A DNA stretch of 17,305 nt from JBBQTU01 sp038213005 (GCA_038213005.1 JBBQTU010000068.1:1-17305), one strand, 5' to 3'; counted from the stretch's first letter, positions 1-8,010 are shown. The notes: generated by a model not told the origin, from the letters alone. Translations and numbers: made by a program.

Positions 1-2
1 AG

Positions 3-695
3 ATTGCTCTGTTCTGCATCGTTCTGGCAACCGTGATCGGGGTGGTCGCTCTCTCGCCCGTCGGGGCATGGCTGAAGGACCGGGATGGGATCCGCCAGAC
101 GCTGGGGACGCTGGGTATCTGGGCGTATCCGCTATTCGTTCTGGCAGTGGCCGCCCTGGTGGCCGGTGGCATGCCGCGGCTGCTGTTCTGCGGGCTCGGC
201 GGATGGCTCTTTGGATTCTGGATCGCCCTGCTGCTGAACGAACTGGCGACGCTCCTGGCATACTACGGCGTGTTTCTGTTTGTGCGATGGGGCGGGCGCG
301 ACTGGGTGCTGCACAAATGGCCCAAGCTCCAGCGATGGGCGGACACGATCCAGAAACAGGGCATGCTGGGCGTGATTCTGGCGCGTCAGGTGCCCGTCCA
401 CGGGACCCTGATCAACCTGTGCCTGGGGCTATCGCGGGTGAGGCACAGGGATTTCCTGCTAGGCACGGCGATCGGGTTAATCCCTGAGGCGATTCCGGCG
501 ACGCTGATCGGAGCGGGACTGAAGAACGCCGACAACATCAAACGCAGCATCACCTTGATCGTGCTGGCGATTGTGTGCTTCGTCGTCGTCGCCTTGGGGT
601 GCCGATGGCTGGCGCGCAGGCGAGCCAAAGCCGGACTCGAGTCGCTCTCGGCCTCCGCTGCGCGCACGGGCGACCAGGGCCCCAGCGCCGAGTGA
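3..695 (+). CDS. VTT-domain (DedA/TVP38-like) integral membrane protein, 5' partial
   Basis: The frame is open from the window edge, so the true start lies outside. A GTG at 33 could start it, but the codons before it (IALFCIVLATV) continue a hydrophobic helix, so I treat it as truncated. The visible 230 residues contain several membrane segments. The middle carries the VTT/SNARE-associated pattern: a glycine-rich helix (CGLGGWLFGFW), then ARQVPVHGTLINLCLGLSRV (the R..P....N...G signature), then FLLGTAIGLIPEA. The C-terminal tail after the last helix is basic and low-complexity. Family members act in the inner membrane, probably in lipid or small-molecule transport or scrambling; the substrate cannot be told from sequence. 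It converges on the next gene with only 38 bases between stop codons and no clear terminator there. Confidence 0.8.
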   Translation: MALFCIVLATVIGVVALSPVGAWLKDRDGIRQTLGTLGIWAYPLFVLAVAALVAGGMPRLLFCGLGGWLFGFWIALLLNELATLLAYYGVFLFVRWGGRDWVLHKWPKLQRWADTIQKQGMLGVILARQVPVHGTLINLCLGLSRVRHRDFLLGTAIGLIPEAIPATLIGAGLKNADNIKRSITLIVLAIVCFVVVALGCRWLARRRAKAGLESLSASAARTGDQGPSAE

Positions 696-733
696 TCAGG
701 TATGCCGCGCCCATCGCCAGACCGCAGATCTTC

Positions 734-1834
734 CTAGATCGTCAGCGCCGTCGATTTGCTGGCGGCCAGGACTTCCTCGACGCCGACTTCCCGGCCGAGT
801 TGGCTGGAGAGATAAATGCCTTCGCTGATGAGCATCGTCTGTAGCGCGATCTGGGCAGTGGGGAGTAGCGCGACCTTTCCGTGCAGCGCCGCGGCCCAGT
901 GGGCCTGCGAACTGTCGTAGGCACAGAGGCTGGGGTCCAGTTGGTGGAAGCGCCAGTCGCTGTGGTCGTCGAAGGTGGTGCTGGCGGCGATGTCGTCAAT
1001 GTTGCTGTAGAACGACAGTGGATCCAGTCGCACACCCCCTTCGCTGCCGGCGATGAAGCTGCCCTCGAAGGGGTTCATGTGCATAGCCCATGCCTCGATG
1101 ATGTCCATGGTGAGGCCCCCCTCGAATCGCACCAGGCCCAGGCCCAGTTCCTCGACGCAATATCCGCTGCTCGCCCGGCGGGCGGGATCGATGGGGGTTT
1201 CCTGATAGACCTTGCCGCTGATCCGCTGGGGCGCGGGCATGCCAAGGAGGTAGAGGAGCTGCGAGATGTGGTAGACGCCCATGTCATAGAGGGCGCCGCC
1301 GCCGGAGATGGCTTTGTTCACAAACTTCTCCGTGCCGTAGCCATCGACGAATGGACGGTTGCGCCGGCGATAGCCGGTAGAGCGGGCGTGGTAGATGTGC
1401 CCCAGCCGGCCGGCATCGATCAGACGCTTGGCGAACTTGGTGTGGGTGGTGTAGAGGAACGCGAGCTGGATGTGCAGCATCTTGCCGGTGGCCTTGGAGA
1501 CCTCCAGCATCCGCGCCGCGTCGGCGTAGGCCCCGGCCATCGGCTTCTCGCAGTAGCAATGTTTGCCGGACTCCATCACCGCGATGGCGGCCGGGGCGTG
1601 CATGTTGTTGTGCAGACATACATCGACGGCATCGAGGTCATCGCGTTTGAGCAGGTCGCGGAAGGCGTAGTACTTGCTGGGGATTTTGAATCGCTCGGCG
1701 ACGCGGTCGAGTTCCGGTGTGTCGATATCGCACGCGGCGACAACTTCGACATCCGGGATCTTCGCCCAGTTTTCCAGGTGCTGCTTGCCGATCTGTCCGA
1801 CGCCGATGATGCCGATGCGTGCTTTGCGATCCAT
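734..1834 (-). CDS. Gfo/Idh/MocA family NAD(P)-dependent oxidoreductase
   Basis: A 366-residue cytoplasmic dehydrogenase. The N-terminal Rossmann fold shows GVGQIG (residues 11-16). The catalytic-lysine motif EKP is at 96-98, and the family motif GGGALYDMGVYH at 178-189 begins the C-terminal substrate domain. Members oxidise or reduce sugars, inositols or related polyols; the substrate here is unknown. I chose ATG 1834 because GIIGVGQIG should lie near the N terminus and AGGAG sits 7 bases upstream. The frame stays open to 2020, but that extension is arginine-rich shadow of the upstream gene. It is the last gene of a likely operon, 35 bases behind a sugar isomerase. Such pairs are common in planctomycete sugar metabolism. 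Confidence 0.9.
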   Translation of the reverse strand: MDRKARIGIIGVGQIGKQHLENWAKIPDVEVVAACDIDTPELDRVAERFKIPSKYYAFRDLLKRDDLDAVDVCLHNNMHAPAAIAVMESGKHCYCEKPMAGAYADAARMLEVSKATGKMLHIQLAFLYTTHTKFAKRLIDAGRLGHIYHARSTGYRRRNRPFVDGYGTEKFVNKAISGGGALYDMGVYHISQLLYLLGMPAPQRISGKVYQETPIDPARRASSGYCVEELGLGLVRFEGGLTMDIIEAWAMHMNPFEGSFIAGSEGGVRLDPLSFYSNIDDIAASTTFDDHSDWRFHQLDPSLCAYDSSQAHWAAALHGKVALLPTAQIALQTMLISEGIYLSSQLGREVGVEEVLAASKSTALTI

Positions 1835-1869
1835 TGATGTGCTCCTTCTCGATGCGTGAATGCTCTGGG

Positions 1870-2709
1870 TTACAGTTCTGGAATGAGGTGGTTCATGCCT
1901 GATCTGGCAGTAGTGCTGCCGGCCTGGGCCTTGAGTCGCGAGACGGCCCGGCGGACGGCCGCGAGTTGGACGGCGACCTCGGCGTATTCGTGCTTGCCGG
2001 TGTGATGCTCGACGCCCCATGCACCGGTGTAGCCGGCGTCCAGCAGGATCTTCATCGCCGACTCGAGGCGCGTCTCGGTGGTCTTCTGGTCCAGGTGCGT
2101 GTGCATGGCCCAGGGGGCGAGGCGGCGGTCGCCCTCTTCGGCCGGGGCGTTCTCCCAGTGGCCCAGATGAATCAGGATGCCGAAGGCCGGATGATTGACG
2201 CTCCGGGCCACGGCTTCCATGTTGTCGGGAACAAGCTCCGGGCCCCAGTGGCTCTCGGGACCCACGCGGAAACCCGCATCGCCGGCGATACGGCAGTATT
2301 CGCCGAAGCCCTTGGTGATGGTGTCGAGTTGCTCGCTGGTCCAGACGTTGCCTTTGCCGCCGGCGTCGATGCGGACGGTCTTGGCGCCCAACACCTCTGC
2401 GGCATGCAGATGCCGCAGGGCCAGGGCGTGATGGACAGCGCGCCCGTCGGGCGAGTCTTCCCAGATATGGCAGCCATCGGCGTGGTAGTTGACCAGCGTC
2501 AGTTCGCGCTCGTCCAGTGCCGCGCGGAGCTTCTTGAGGAAATCATCGTTCAGGTAGAACTCAGGATTGTCGCTGATCAGACCGTTCCAGATGTCGGCGG
2601 TGCACAGGCCATAGCGGTAACGGCAGGTTTCGAGATAGCCGAAGACATCGATCATGCCCGCCGCCTTGAGGCCGTGAAACGCATAGGACGCGATTGAGAT
2701 GCTGTTCAT
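1870..2709 (-). CDS. Sugar phosphate isomerase/epimerase (xylose isomerase-like TIM barrel)
   Basis: A 279-residue protein of the AP-endonuclease-2/xylose-isomerase-like TIM-barrel superfamily. Visible marks are the start ISIASYAF, beta-strand segments such as LGAKTVRIDAGG, the glutamate motif PESHW (151-155), HLGHWENAPAEEG, MHTHLDQK (202-209) and GVEHH (232-236). The E and H residues match the positions that bind the divalent metal in this superfamily. There is no signal peptide, so it is cytoplasmic. The likely role is isomerising or epimerising a sugar, possibly the substrate of the oxidoreductase encoded directly downstream (gap 35 bases). It starts 29 bases after the vWA gene. AAGGTG lies just upstream of the ATG. 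The last ~20 residues are Ser/Thr-rich and probably disordered. Confidence 0.87.
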   Translation of the reverse strand: MNSISIASYAFHGLKAAGMIDVFGYLETCRYRYGLCTADIWNGLISDNPEFYLNDDFLKKLRAALDERELTLVNYHADGCHIWEDSPDGRAVHHALALRHLHAAEVLGAKTVRIDAGGKGNVWTSEQLDTITKGFGEYCRIAGDAGFRVGPESHWGPELVPDNMEAVARSVNHPAFGILIHLGHWENAPAEEGDRRLAPWAMHTHLDQKTTETRLESAMKILLDAGYTGAWGVEHHTGKHEYAEVAVQLAAVRRAVSRLKAQAGSTTARSGMNHLIPEL

Positions 2710-2738
2710 CCTTCACCTTTTCGAAAAAGCTTCAGACG

Positions 2739-4898
2739 TTACGCCTTGGCACCGAGCCATCGGCCACCCATCTTCCACAATCCACTGCTGCTGGACAATA
2801 GACTCTCAACGCACAGCATCGCCAGGACGATAGCCATGGGCATGGCCCACTTGGGCTGTGGCTCGCTGACTTTGGAGAGATGGGTTTGCAGGTCTTCGAG
2901 CGAGCGGGCGATGACGGTGCGGTCGCCGGGGGGCAGCACCTCGGCCGCCGGGCGATAGGTCAGGTCGCTCTCGAGCGATGGCGGCTGAAGCGAACTGATG
3001 CCGATCACGGGCTGCACCTGGGGCTGATGCCAGGTGTAGATGCCGGGGGCCTGGGCCTTGTCGAAGACGAACCGCCGGCCGCCGGGACCGGTGGAGGCAT
3101 CAACACGATAGAGATCGCCGGCGGGAGCGCGAAGATCGAGTTGCGGGTAGGGCGCGACCGCGAGGCCGTCGAGGGTGAGCGGATTGCCCAGTTCGACATT
3201 GCGGGCGGCCGAGGCGCCGCCGGGACGCAGGCTCATGCTCACCAGCATCGGCATGAACAGCGGATGGGTGGGCAGATTCGTGGCCAGGGTGTCAGGCAGC
3301 ACCGTCCATGTGTAGACCATGCCGGCGCTGACCTTGCGGCGGAAAAGCAGTGACTGGCGCGAGGCGCTATCACTGCGATTGGCGGCCTGGAGGGAGAGGA
3401 TGACATCCGTGGTGCGCGGGTCGTCGATCGTAAACGGGCAGACTCGCTGGACCGAGAGCCCGGCCACCTGGGCGGCGTCGTCGAGCAGGCCCTTGAACTG
3501 CGGCGTCACTCGCCCGGCGGATGTCGCCTGCGCGGTATAGCGGGCTTCTTCGACAGACACCGCCAGCGGCTGGGAGGGAAGCAGTTCACGCAGGGCCGAC
3601 TTCACCCCATCGGATAGCTTCGCCCACTTGGCTTCCATGCCCGGGCGGACCATCAGGACGACCGTGCCGCCGGAGCGGGCGAAATCCCGCAATTGCCGGG
3701 CCAGTTGGGCATCGGGCCAGTCGGCCAGGGGAACGACCGCCAGTTGTTCCTGGCCAGTCAGCCCGGCCGACTGCTTCACATCCAGCGGCCAGCCGCTAAG
3801 GCGACCCTCATTGGGATCGAGTGCCAGGCGAACGAAGCGAAGCGTGGGGCCTTCTTTGGGTGCGAAGCGGTCGATGATCGTGGCTTTTTGACGCTGGCCC
3901 ACCTCGACGACCGCCGTGCGCTGGTTGTCCCACAGCATCGAATCCTCGGCCGGGATCGTGGTGGTGATCAGTTGCCATCGCTCAGCCGGCAGTTCAACGT
4001 CAAACCGCACCTGCGCCGAACCGGCATCAGTCAGGTTTGCCATCTGTGGCGTGCGGGTGAGCAGTTCCTTGCCATCAAGGCCGGTGATGCGCAGAGCGAC
4101 CGGCTTCACATCGCCGGGTCGGCCGGCGACGTCCACGGTCACCGTGCTGCGAATGCCGGGGATGGGCTGCGGTGGGTCGAGGGTGATGCGGGTGACGCCG
4201 GCGGATCGGGCGTCGGCCGGATGCAGGTCGATAGCGATGATGTGCAGATGCTCATCGGCATTCTCGGGCAAAGCCCGGGGGAACTCGCGCGACTGGAAAT
4301 CGCTGAGGATGAAGAGCCATTTCTGGCCCTGCGGTTGTTTGGACAGCAGTTCGGTCGCCGCGGTGATGCGATCGACCAGGGCCGCGCCCGCAGGCTGAGG
4401 CTGCAGCGGCGTCCACTCCGAGAGGATGGCCGTGGCGCTACGGAATCGTTCGGGCGTGCCGGCGGCCAGAGGTCGCGAGCTCAGCACTGCGACCGTGGCA
4501 TCCTGCAACTCACCGCGCAGCAGCTCGCCCACGATGCCGTCGGCCTTGGCCAGCAGCGTGATCTGCTGGTCGTTGAGCTGCATCGAATAGCTGGTATCGA
4601 CGACGATGACGGCGGTGGCGTTGGTTCCGGATGCAAACCAGCGGTTAGCCAGGACCTTGGCTGGCTGGGCAACCGCCCAGATCAACAGGGCCAGCAGAAG
4701 GATGCGAAGCGCCAGCAGGAGCCATCGCTGCACCTTGCGCCGCGCGGCGGTCTGCTGAAGGCTGGCCCGCACGAAGCGCAGCGTTGGGAACAGAACGATC
4801 GGGCTCTTGCGCCGAAACAGTAGGTGCAGCAGCAGCGGCAGCATTGCCAGAGGCAAGGCCCAGAGCGCTGCAATGAATAGAAACTGCAATCCAAACAT
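2739..4898 (-). CDS. BatA-like membrane protein with von Willebrand factor A domain
   Basis: A 719-residue protein. The N-terminal hydrophobic stretch (about 3-27) followed by LLFRRKSPIVLFPTLRFV is typical of the aerotolerance-regulator (BatA) N-terminal domain, and a second helix lies at about 59-80. A vWA domain follows, with an intact metal-site motif DTSYS (D101, S103, S105) and a later FILSD (D200). The middle is a large extracytoplasmic beta-rich region. A C-terminal helix (about 685-703) re-enters the membrane. In other bacteria BatA-type proteins sit beside MoxR ATPases and act in envelope stress; no MoxR or second Bat gene is visible here. It heads a possible operon with the isomerase. 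No good Shine-Dalgarno is seen before ATG 4898, so the start is moderately sure. Confidence 0.85.
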   Translation of the reverse strand: MFGLQFLFIAALWALPLAMLPLLLHLLFRRKSPIVLFPTLRFVRASLQQTAARRKVQRWLLLALRILLLALLIWAVAQPAKVLANRWFASGTNATAVIVVDTSYSMQLNDQQITLLAKADGIVGELLRGELQDATVAVLSSRPLAAGTPERFRSATAILSEWTPLQPQPAGAALVDRITAATELLSKQPQGQKWLFILSDFQSREFPRALPENADEHLHIIAIDLHPADARSAGVTRITLDPPQPIPGIRSTVTVDVAGRPGDVKPVALRITGLDGKELLTRTPQMANLTDAGSAQVRFDVELPAERWQLITTTIPAEDSMLWDNQRTAVVEVGQRQKATIIDRFAPKEGPTLRFVRLALDPNEGRLSGWPLDVKQSAGLTGQEQLAVVPLADWPDAQLARQLRDFARSGGTVVLMVRPGMEAKWAKLSDGVKSALRELLPSQPLAVSVEEARYTAQATSAGRVTPQFKGLLDDAAQVAGLSVQRVCPFTIDDPRTTDVILSLQAANRSDSASRQSLLFRRKVSAGMVYTWTVLPDTLATNLPTHPLFMPMLVSMSLRPGGASAARNVELGNPLTLDGLAVAPYPQLDLRAPAGDLYRVDASTGPGGRRFVFDKAQAPGIYTWHQPQVQPVIGISSLQPPSLESDLTYRPAAEVLPPGDRTVIARSLEDLQTHLSKVSEPQPKWAMPMAIVLAMLCVESLLSSSSGLWKMGGRWLGAKA

Positions 4899-4943
4899 CG
4901 CGTGTCAGGGCATGATAACACAAGGGGCGCTGCCCGCTACCGA

Positions 4944-4987
4944 GGGAGTGCCAACCGGGATGCTGGGTACGGCCCGGCACCGCTCCC
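4944..4987. other. Interrupted inverted repeat in divergent intergenic region
   Basis: The 228 bases between the divergent vWA and PIN genes contain a nested dyad. GGGAG (4944-4948) pairs with CTCCC (4983-4987), TG with CA, and CCGGG (4955-4959) with CCCGG (4973-4977), around a 13-base loop. It could be an operator or leader hairpin. No T-run follows on either side. In high-GC DNA such a dyad may also be chance. Confidence 0.25.
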
Positions 4988-5114
4988 CGACCTTGCACTG
5001 CTCTTTGTCGTCACACAGAAATCGGAGTACCGCATGGCCCGCAGGTCGTTGATTCACAACGGAGGCGCTCGTGCCATGCCCGCAGCGAAAGTTCCCCGCT
5101 TGGATACGCCATGG

Positions 5115-5120
5115 TACGAT
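5115..5120 (+). promoter_or_regulatory. Candidate -10 element for leaderless PIN gene transcript
   Basis: TACGAT lies six bases before ATG 5127, matching the TAnnnT pattern seen 6-8 bases before leaderless starts. There is no Shine-Dalgarno at this ATG. No convincing -35 box is present. The alternative is initiation at ATG 5034, which does have GGAG six bases upstream. Confidence 0.28.
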
Positions 5121-5126
5121 CGGCCT

Positions 5127-5603
5127 ATGAAGCCGACCGTTTACCTCGAAACGACAATCATCAGCTATCTCACCGGACGGATCAGTCGCGATCTGGTCGT
5201 CGCCGCGCAACAGCAGGTCACGAGGGACTGGTGGGAGAGACGACGAAGCGACTTTACCCTGTACGTGTCGGATATCGTTCTTGATGAGGCTGGCGCGGGG
5301 GATAGCGACGCCGCAAGCCGCCGTCTAGAAGCGGTGGGAGGCCTTGAATCGCTCGACGCGGATCTCCGCGCCGAACAACTGACACAAGCACTCCTGAAAG
5401 GCCGGGCTTTGCCCGCAGAGGCCGGTGCGGATGCGGCCCATATGGCAATTGCTGCAGTCCACCAGATCCAGTATCTGCTCACGTGGAACTGTCGCCACAT
5501 TCACAACGCGGAAATGCTGCCGGTGGTACAATTGGTGTGTGAGAAAGCTGGCTTTCGGTGCCCGATAATCTGTACTCCGCAGGAGTTGATGGGAGAAGAG
5601 TAA
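5127..5603 (+). CDS. PIN-domain ribonuclease, VapC-type toxin of the YLETTI subfamily
   Basis: A 158-residue PIN protein. The four acidic/polar positions are visible: E8 in VYLETTIISYL (where most VapC proteins have D), E54 in YVSDIVLDE, D102 in GADAAHMAIAA, and the TWNCRHI block at 119-125. From memory, this YLETTI...TWNCRHI...ICTPEEL layout is a recurrent VapC-like subfamily. The expected activity is Mg-dependent RNA cleavage. I chose ATG 5127 because family members begin close to the YLETT motif; ATG 5034 (189 residues) is possible and has a better ribosome site. Its stop overlaps the next start (TAATG), so the two are translationally coupled. The order toxin then partner is the reverse of classical vapBC. 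Confidence 0.8.
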   Translation: MKPTVYLETTIISYLTGRISRDLVVAAQQQVTRDWWERRRSDFTLYVSDIVLDEAGAGDSDAASRRLEAVGGLESLDADLRAEQLTQALLKGRALPAEAGADAAHMAIAAVHQIQYLLTWNCRHIHNAEMLPVVQLVCEKAGFRCPIICTPQELMGEE

Positions 5604-5770
5604 TGATGTGGAAAGATCCGATCGTACAAGAGGTCCGCGCGGCCAGGGCCGCCATCTTCGCCCGCTGTGATAACGATGTGCATAAGCTGTTCGAGCATCT
5701 GCGCAAGAAGCGGCTGGAACGGATGGCCACCGCCAACCGTCCGGTAAAGAAAACCCGGAAGATCGCATAG
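5603..5770 (+). CDS. Small basic protein, probable antitoxin partner of the PIN protein
   Basis: A 55-residue protein starting MMWKDPIVQEVRAAR, followed by a predicted helical, strongly basic tail rich in K and R. ATG 5603 shares one base with the PIN stop codon, and GGGAG lies 7 bases upstream. ATG 5606 is an alternative and would give the family-like start MWKDP. Small proteins starting W-x-DPIVxEVR recur immediately downstream of YLETTI-type PIN genes; this is recalled, not searched. I infer a cognate antitoxin or regulatory partner. No standard DNA-binding domain is recognisable. Confidence 0.62.
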   Translation: MMWKDPIVQEVRAARAAIFARCDNDVHKLFEHLRKKRLERMATANRPVKKTRKIA

Positions 5771-5894
5771 GGAGATGTTCGCGCTGATGGGTAGGCAGGG
5801 AAAGCTCACCTGGATCAATCCATAGAGGATGGCAGATCCATTCCGAGCTCTGGAGTCTGGCGAAATCGGCGTGTTCCTCCCAAAGGGCCAAGCA

Positions 5895-5908
5895 GCGGCA
5901 GATGCCGC
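5895..5908 (-). terminator. Short hairpin just after the secreted beta-repeat gene
   Basis: GCGGC-AGAT-GCCGC is a perfect 5-bp stem with a 4-base loop, four bases beyond the TAG of the minus-strand gene. On the minus strand it is followed by TGCTTGGCCCTTTGGG, a poor T-tract. It is a weak terminator candidate at the convergence with the PIN pair. Confidence 0.25.
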
Positions 5909-5912
5909 GCCA

Positions 5913-7856
5913 CTATCGTTTCTTGTCCAGTTGTTTCACGATCGAGTCGATGCGCTGCTGGGCTTCGGGGGGCTGGGCGGCGCGGAGCTCCTTGAGCGTC
6001 GCCAGCACCGGGGTGCCGATCGCCATGAGGCTCTTCTCGGCTTCCTCACGCTGCTTCCAGTCGTCAGCGTTAAGCTGCGCTACCAGGGCCTTGATCTTGT
6101 CGGCGACGGCGGATTTGGGCTGCGGCGAGGCGCAGTTGTAGTCGGAAATGATGCCGACGGGGATGCTGACGGCGGCGCCTGAGCCGAGTTTCAGCGGCAG
6201 CGCGGATTCCTGGATCTGGCCGCGGATGCTGGTCTGGTCCCACAGGGTGACCTGGGCATCGGACGCGCTGCCGGGAGTGCGAATCAGGCGGCAGACTTCA
6301 GGAGCCTTGATGGTGATGACGGTGAAGCCGGTGTCGAGCTTGAAGTCGCCGTCGAGCGAGCCGGCGAGGGCATCACCGCCGGAGAGATTCATCGTCGCAG
6401 TCGGGGCTTCGGGGCTTTCCACCGGCAGGGAGAAGTCGATGCGGCGGATGGCCGAAACGGGCACCTTCGCCGCCTGCCCGGCCGAGGCCACGAACTGAAG
6501 CGGGAACTCAGCGGCGGTGACAATCCCGGTAAAGGAGCTCTGATCCTTCAAGATGATGCGATGGCCGGGGGCTTCCTCAGGCTGGAGGTCGACCGATTCG
6601 ATCGCGGCCGCGGGAAGCTGCAGGGCGCCGAATCGCGTGGCGACGGCGATGGGCTGGGTCAGAGGCACGATCGCGAGATGGTCGCCGTTGCGCAGGGTGA
6701 CCATGGGCTTGTCGGGCCTGACGGACTCGGCCTCACCGACGGCCTTGCGAACGCCGATGCGCGAGACCTGTGAGAGCGGAATGCTGACCAGTTGGCCACC
6801 GCCGGCCAGTTCGATGTCGATGGTCTGGGCGACCAAGGCACCGCCGATGAGCTGTCCATCGCGCGTGGCAACCAGTTGACGCGGGCGGTAGGTGCCGCGA
6901 GTCACCAGCCCGATCACGCTATCGGGCGGCGGCGCGGCCGGGCCGAAGTCGGTGTTGACCTTCCAGTCGAGCTTGAGATTGCCGCGGAACTGGTCGCCGT
7001 TGCGAAGCTCAACGACGTCGGTGGTTTCGCCACGGAGGATCTCGATATCGCCCAAGAGGTCGCCGGCAGCGAAATTGACGATGAGCTTGCGAATATCCCG
7101 TGGGATAGCGGCCAGAAGGGACGACTCCTTCATTCCCTGAAAATACTTATCGGCGGTGTCGCTGCTGGAAGCGGGATAGAGAACGGTCAGAACCGCGGCC
7201 TCTTTGCCCGCGGCAATCTTCACGGGGATGGTCGTGTTGAAGTTATTGTTGTTGCGGTTGAGGCTGTTCAGCCCCGGAGTGACCTGCGACCCGCGCCCCG
7301 CCTGGAGAATCAGGCACGCACGGCCTTGTCCATCCTGGACGATGCCCCCAAGGGTCTTCCCGGATTTCTTGGTGTCCTCGATCGCTCGCGACCCCTGCAT
7401 GCCGAAGTTGAACGATGTGCGGTAGCCGGCGCTGATCGTGGCATCCTGCCCCTTGGTGTTCTTGAAAATGTCGATGACGCGCAGCGTCCCGTCGGCATTC
7501 TGGGAGAAACGTCGCGTGACCTGCAGACCCGCAACCGTCATGTTCGGCAGGATGACGTCGCCGCCCTGCAGGCTGGCGGCGTTGTTGTTCATGTTGGCCA
7601 TCTGCCCGTTGACGCTCAACACCAGGCACTCGGACACCATCGTCATCTCGCCCTGCTGCAGCAGGCGGCCGCCGGGATAGACCATCCACGTGTTGCCCAA
7701 CGCATCGGCCTGGGGAAGCTGATAGGGCAGATTGACGGACTCCGCAGCGGACGATAGCACCGGACCATCGTCGGCCATCAGCAGGCCCGGGCTCACCGGG
7801 ATGCCCACCAGAACTGCAACGGCGACGGCCGACACAATGCAACGACTGACATTCAT
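5913..7856 (-). CDS. Secreted protein with tandem beta modules and C-terminal planctomycete-type helical repeat
   Basis: A 647-residue protein of unknown function. A signal peptide is clear (about 1-28, ending near LLMA|DD). Residues 30-270 are a beta-rich domain with asparagine-rich spots (NMNNN, NRNNNNFN). From about 281 to 575 I count six divergent modules of roughly 45 residues, beginning near 281, 327, 385, 432, 486 and 534. Each has the shape hydrophobic-x-L-x-[ND]G-x-x-hydrophobic-x-G, then a short hairpin, then IP-x-x-x-[VI]-x-x-[IV]. The C terminus (584-647) carries NADDWKQREEAEKSLMAIG, a motif often found in planctomycete proteins. AAGGAG lies five bases before ATG 7856. The likely site is periplasm or cell surface; a binding or structural role is inferred, and no catalytic motif is visible. 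Confidence 0.75.
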   Translation of the reverse strand: MNVSRCIVSAVAVAVLVGIPVSPGLLMADDGPVLSSAAESVNLPYQLPQADALGNTWMVYPGGRLLQQGEMTMVSECLVLSVNGQMANMNNNAASLQGGDVILPNMTVAGLQVTRRFSQNADGTLRVIDIFKNTKGQDATISAGYRTSFNFGMQGSRAIEDTKKSGKTLGGIVQDGQGRACLILQAGRGSQVTPGLNSLNRNNNNFNTTIPVKIAAGKEAAVLTVLYPASSSDTADKYFQGMKESSLLAAIPRDIRKLIVNFAAGDLLGDIEILRGETTDVVELRNGDQFRGNLKLDWKVNTDFGPAAPPPDSVIGLVTRGTYRPRQLVATRDGQLIGGALVAQTIDIELAGGGQLVSIPLSQVSRIGVRKAVGEAESVRPDKPMVTLRNGDHLAIVPLTQPIAVATRFGALQLPAAAIESVDLQPEEAPGHRIILKDQSSFTGIVTAAEFPLQFVASAGQAAKVPVSAIRRIDFSLPVESPEAPTATMNLSGGDALAGSLDGDFKLDTGFTVITIKAPEVCRLIRTPGSASDAQVTLWDQTSIRGQIQESALPLKLGSGAAVSIPVGIISDYNCASPQPKSAVADKIKALVAQLNADDWKQREEAEKSLMAIGTPVLATLKELRAAQPPEAQQRIDSIVKQLDKKR

Positions 7857-7951
7857 CTCGACTCCTTGCCGACGGTTGGATGCCTCAACTCGGCGATGGT
7901 TCCGCCCGATCGTATGAAGGTGGGGCTTTGCATGTCTATTGTCCAGCGCAA

Positions 7952-7990
7952 GACGCTCAGTGAAGGTGGTAGTCTACCACCGGGAGCGTC
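7952..7990. other. Strong two-part stem-loop between the lipoprotein and beta-repeat genes
   Basis: The outer arms GACGCTC (7952-7958) and GAGCGTC (7984-7990) are perfect complements. Inside them GGTGGTA (7965-7971) and TACCACC (7975-7981) form a second perfect 7-bp stem with a 3-base loop. It starts 20 bases past the minus-strand lipoprotein stop and lies ahead of the minus-strand beta-repeat gene. There is no T-run, so it may be a factor-dependent terminator, an mRNA-processing hairpin or an operator. Confidence 0.5.
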
Positions 7991-8010
7991 CGCATGCAGG
8001 CCTCTGCTGA

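Noticed and set aside
881..1837. A 318-codon open frame on the plus strand
   Set aside because: It is antisense to the Gfo/Idh/MocA gene, whose EKP and GxGxxG motifs are clear.
1835..2020. N-terminal extension of the Gfo/Idh/MocA protein
   Set aside because: The extension is arginine-rich, overlaps the isomerase coding end, and AGGAG sits at the correct spacing before ATG 1834.
3693..4823. A 376-codon open frame on the plus strand
   Set aside because: It is antisense to the vWA gene with its intact metal-site motif; the composition is typical of a shadow frame.
6792..7757. A 321-codon open frame on the plus strand
   Set aside because: It is antisense to the secreted beta-repeat protein, which has a signal peptide and a good ribosome site.
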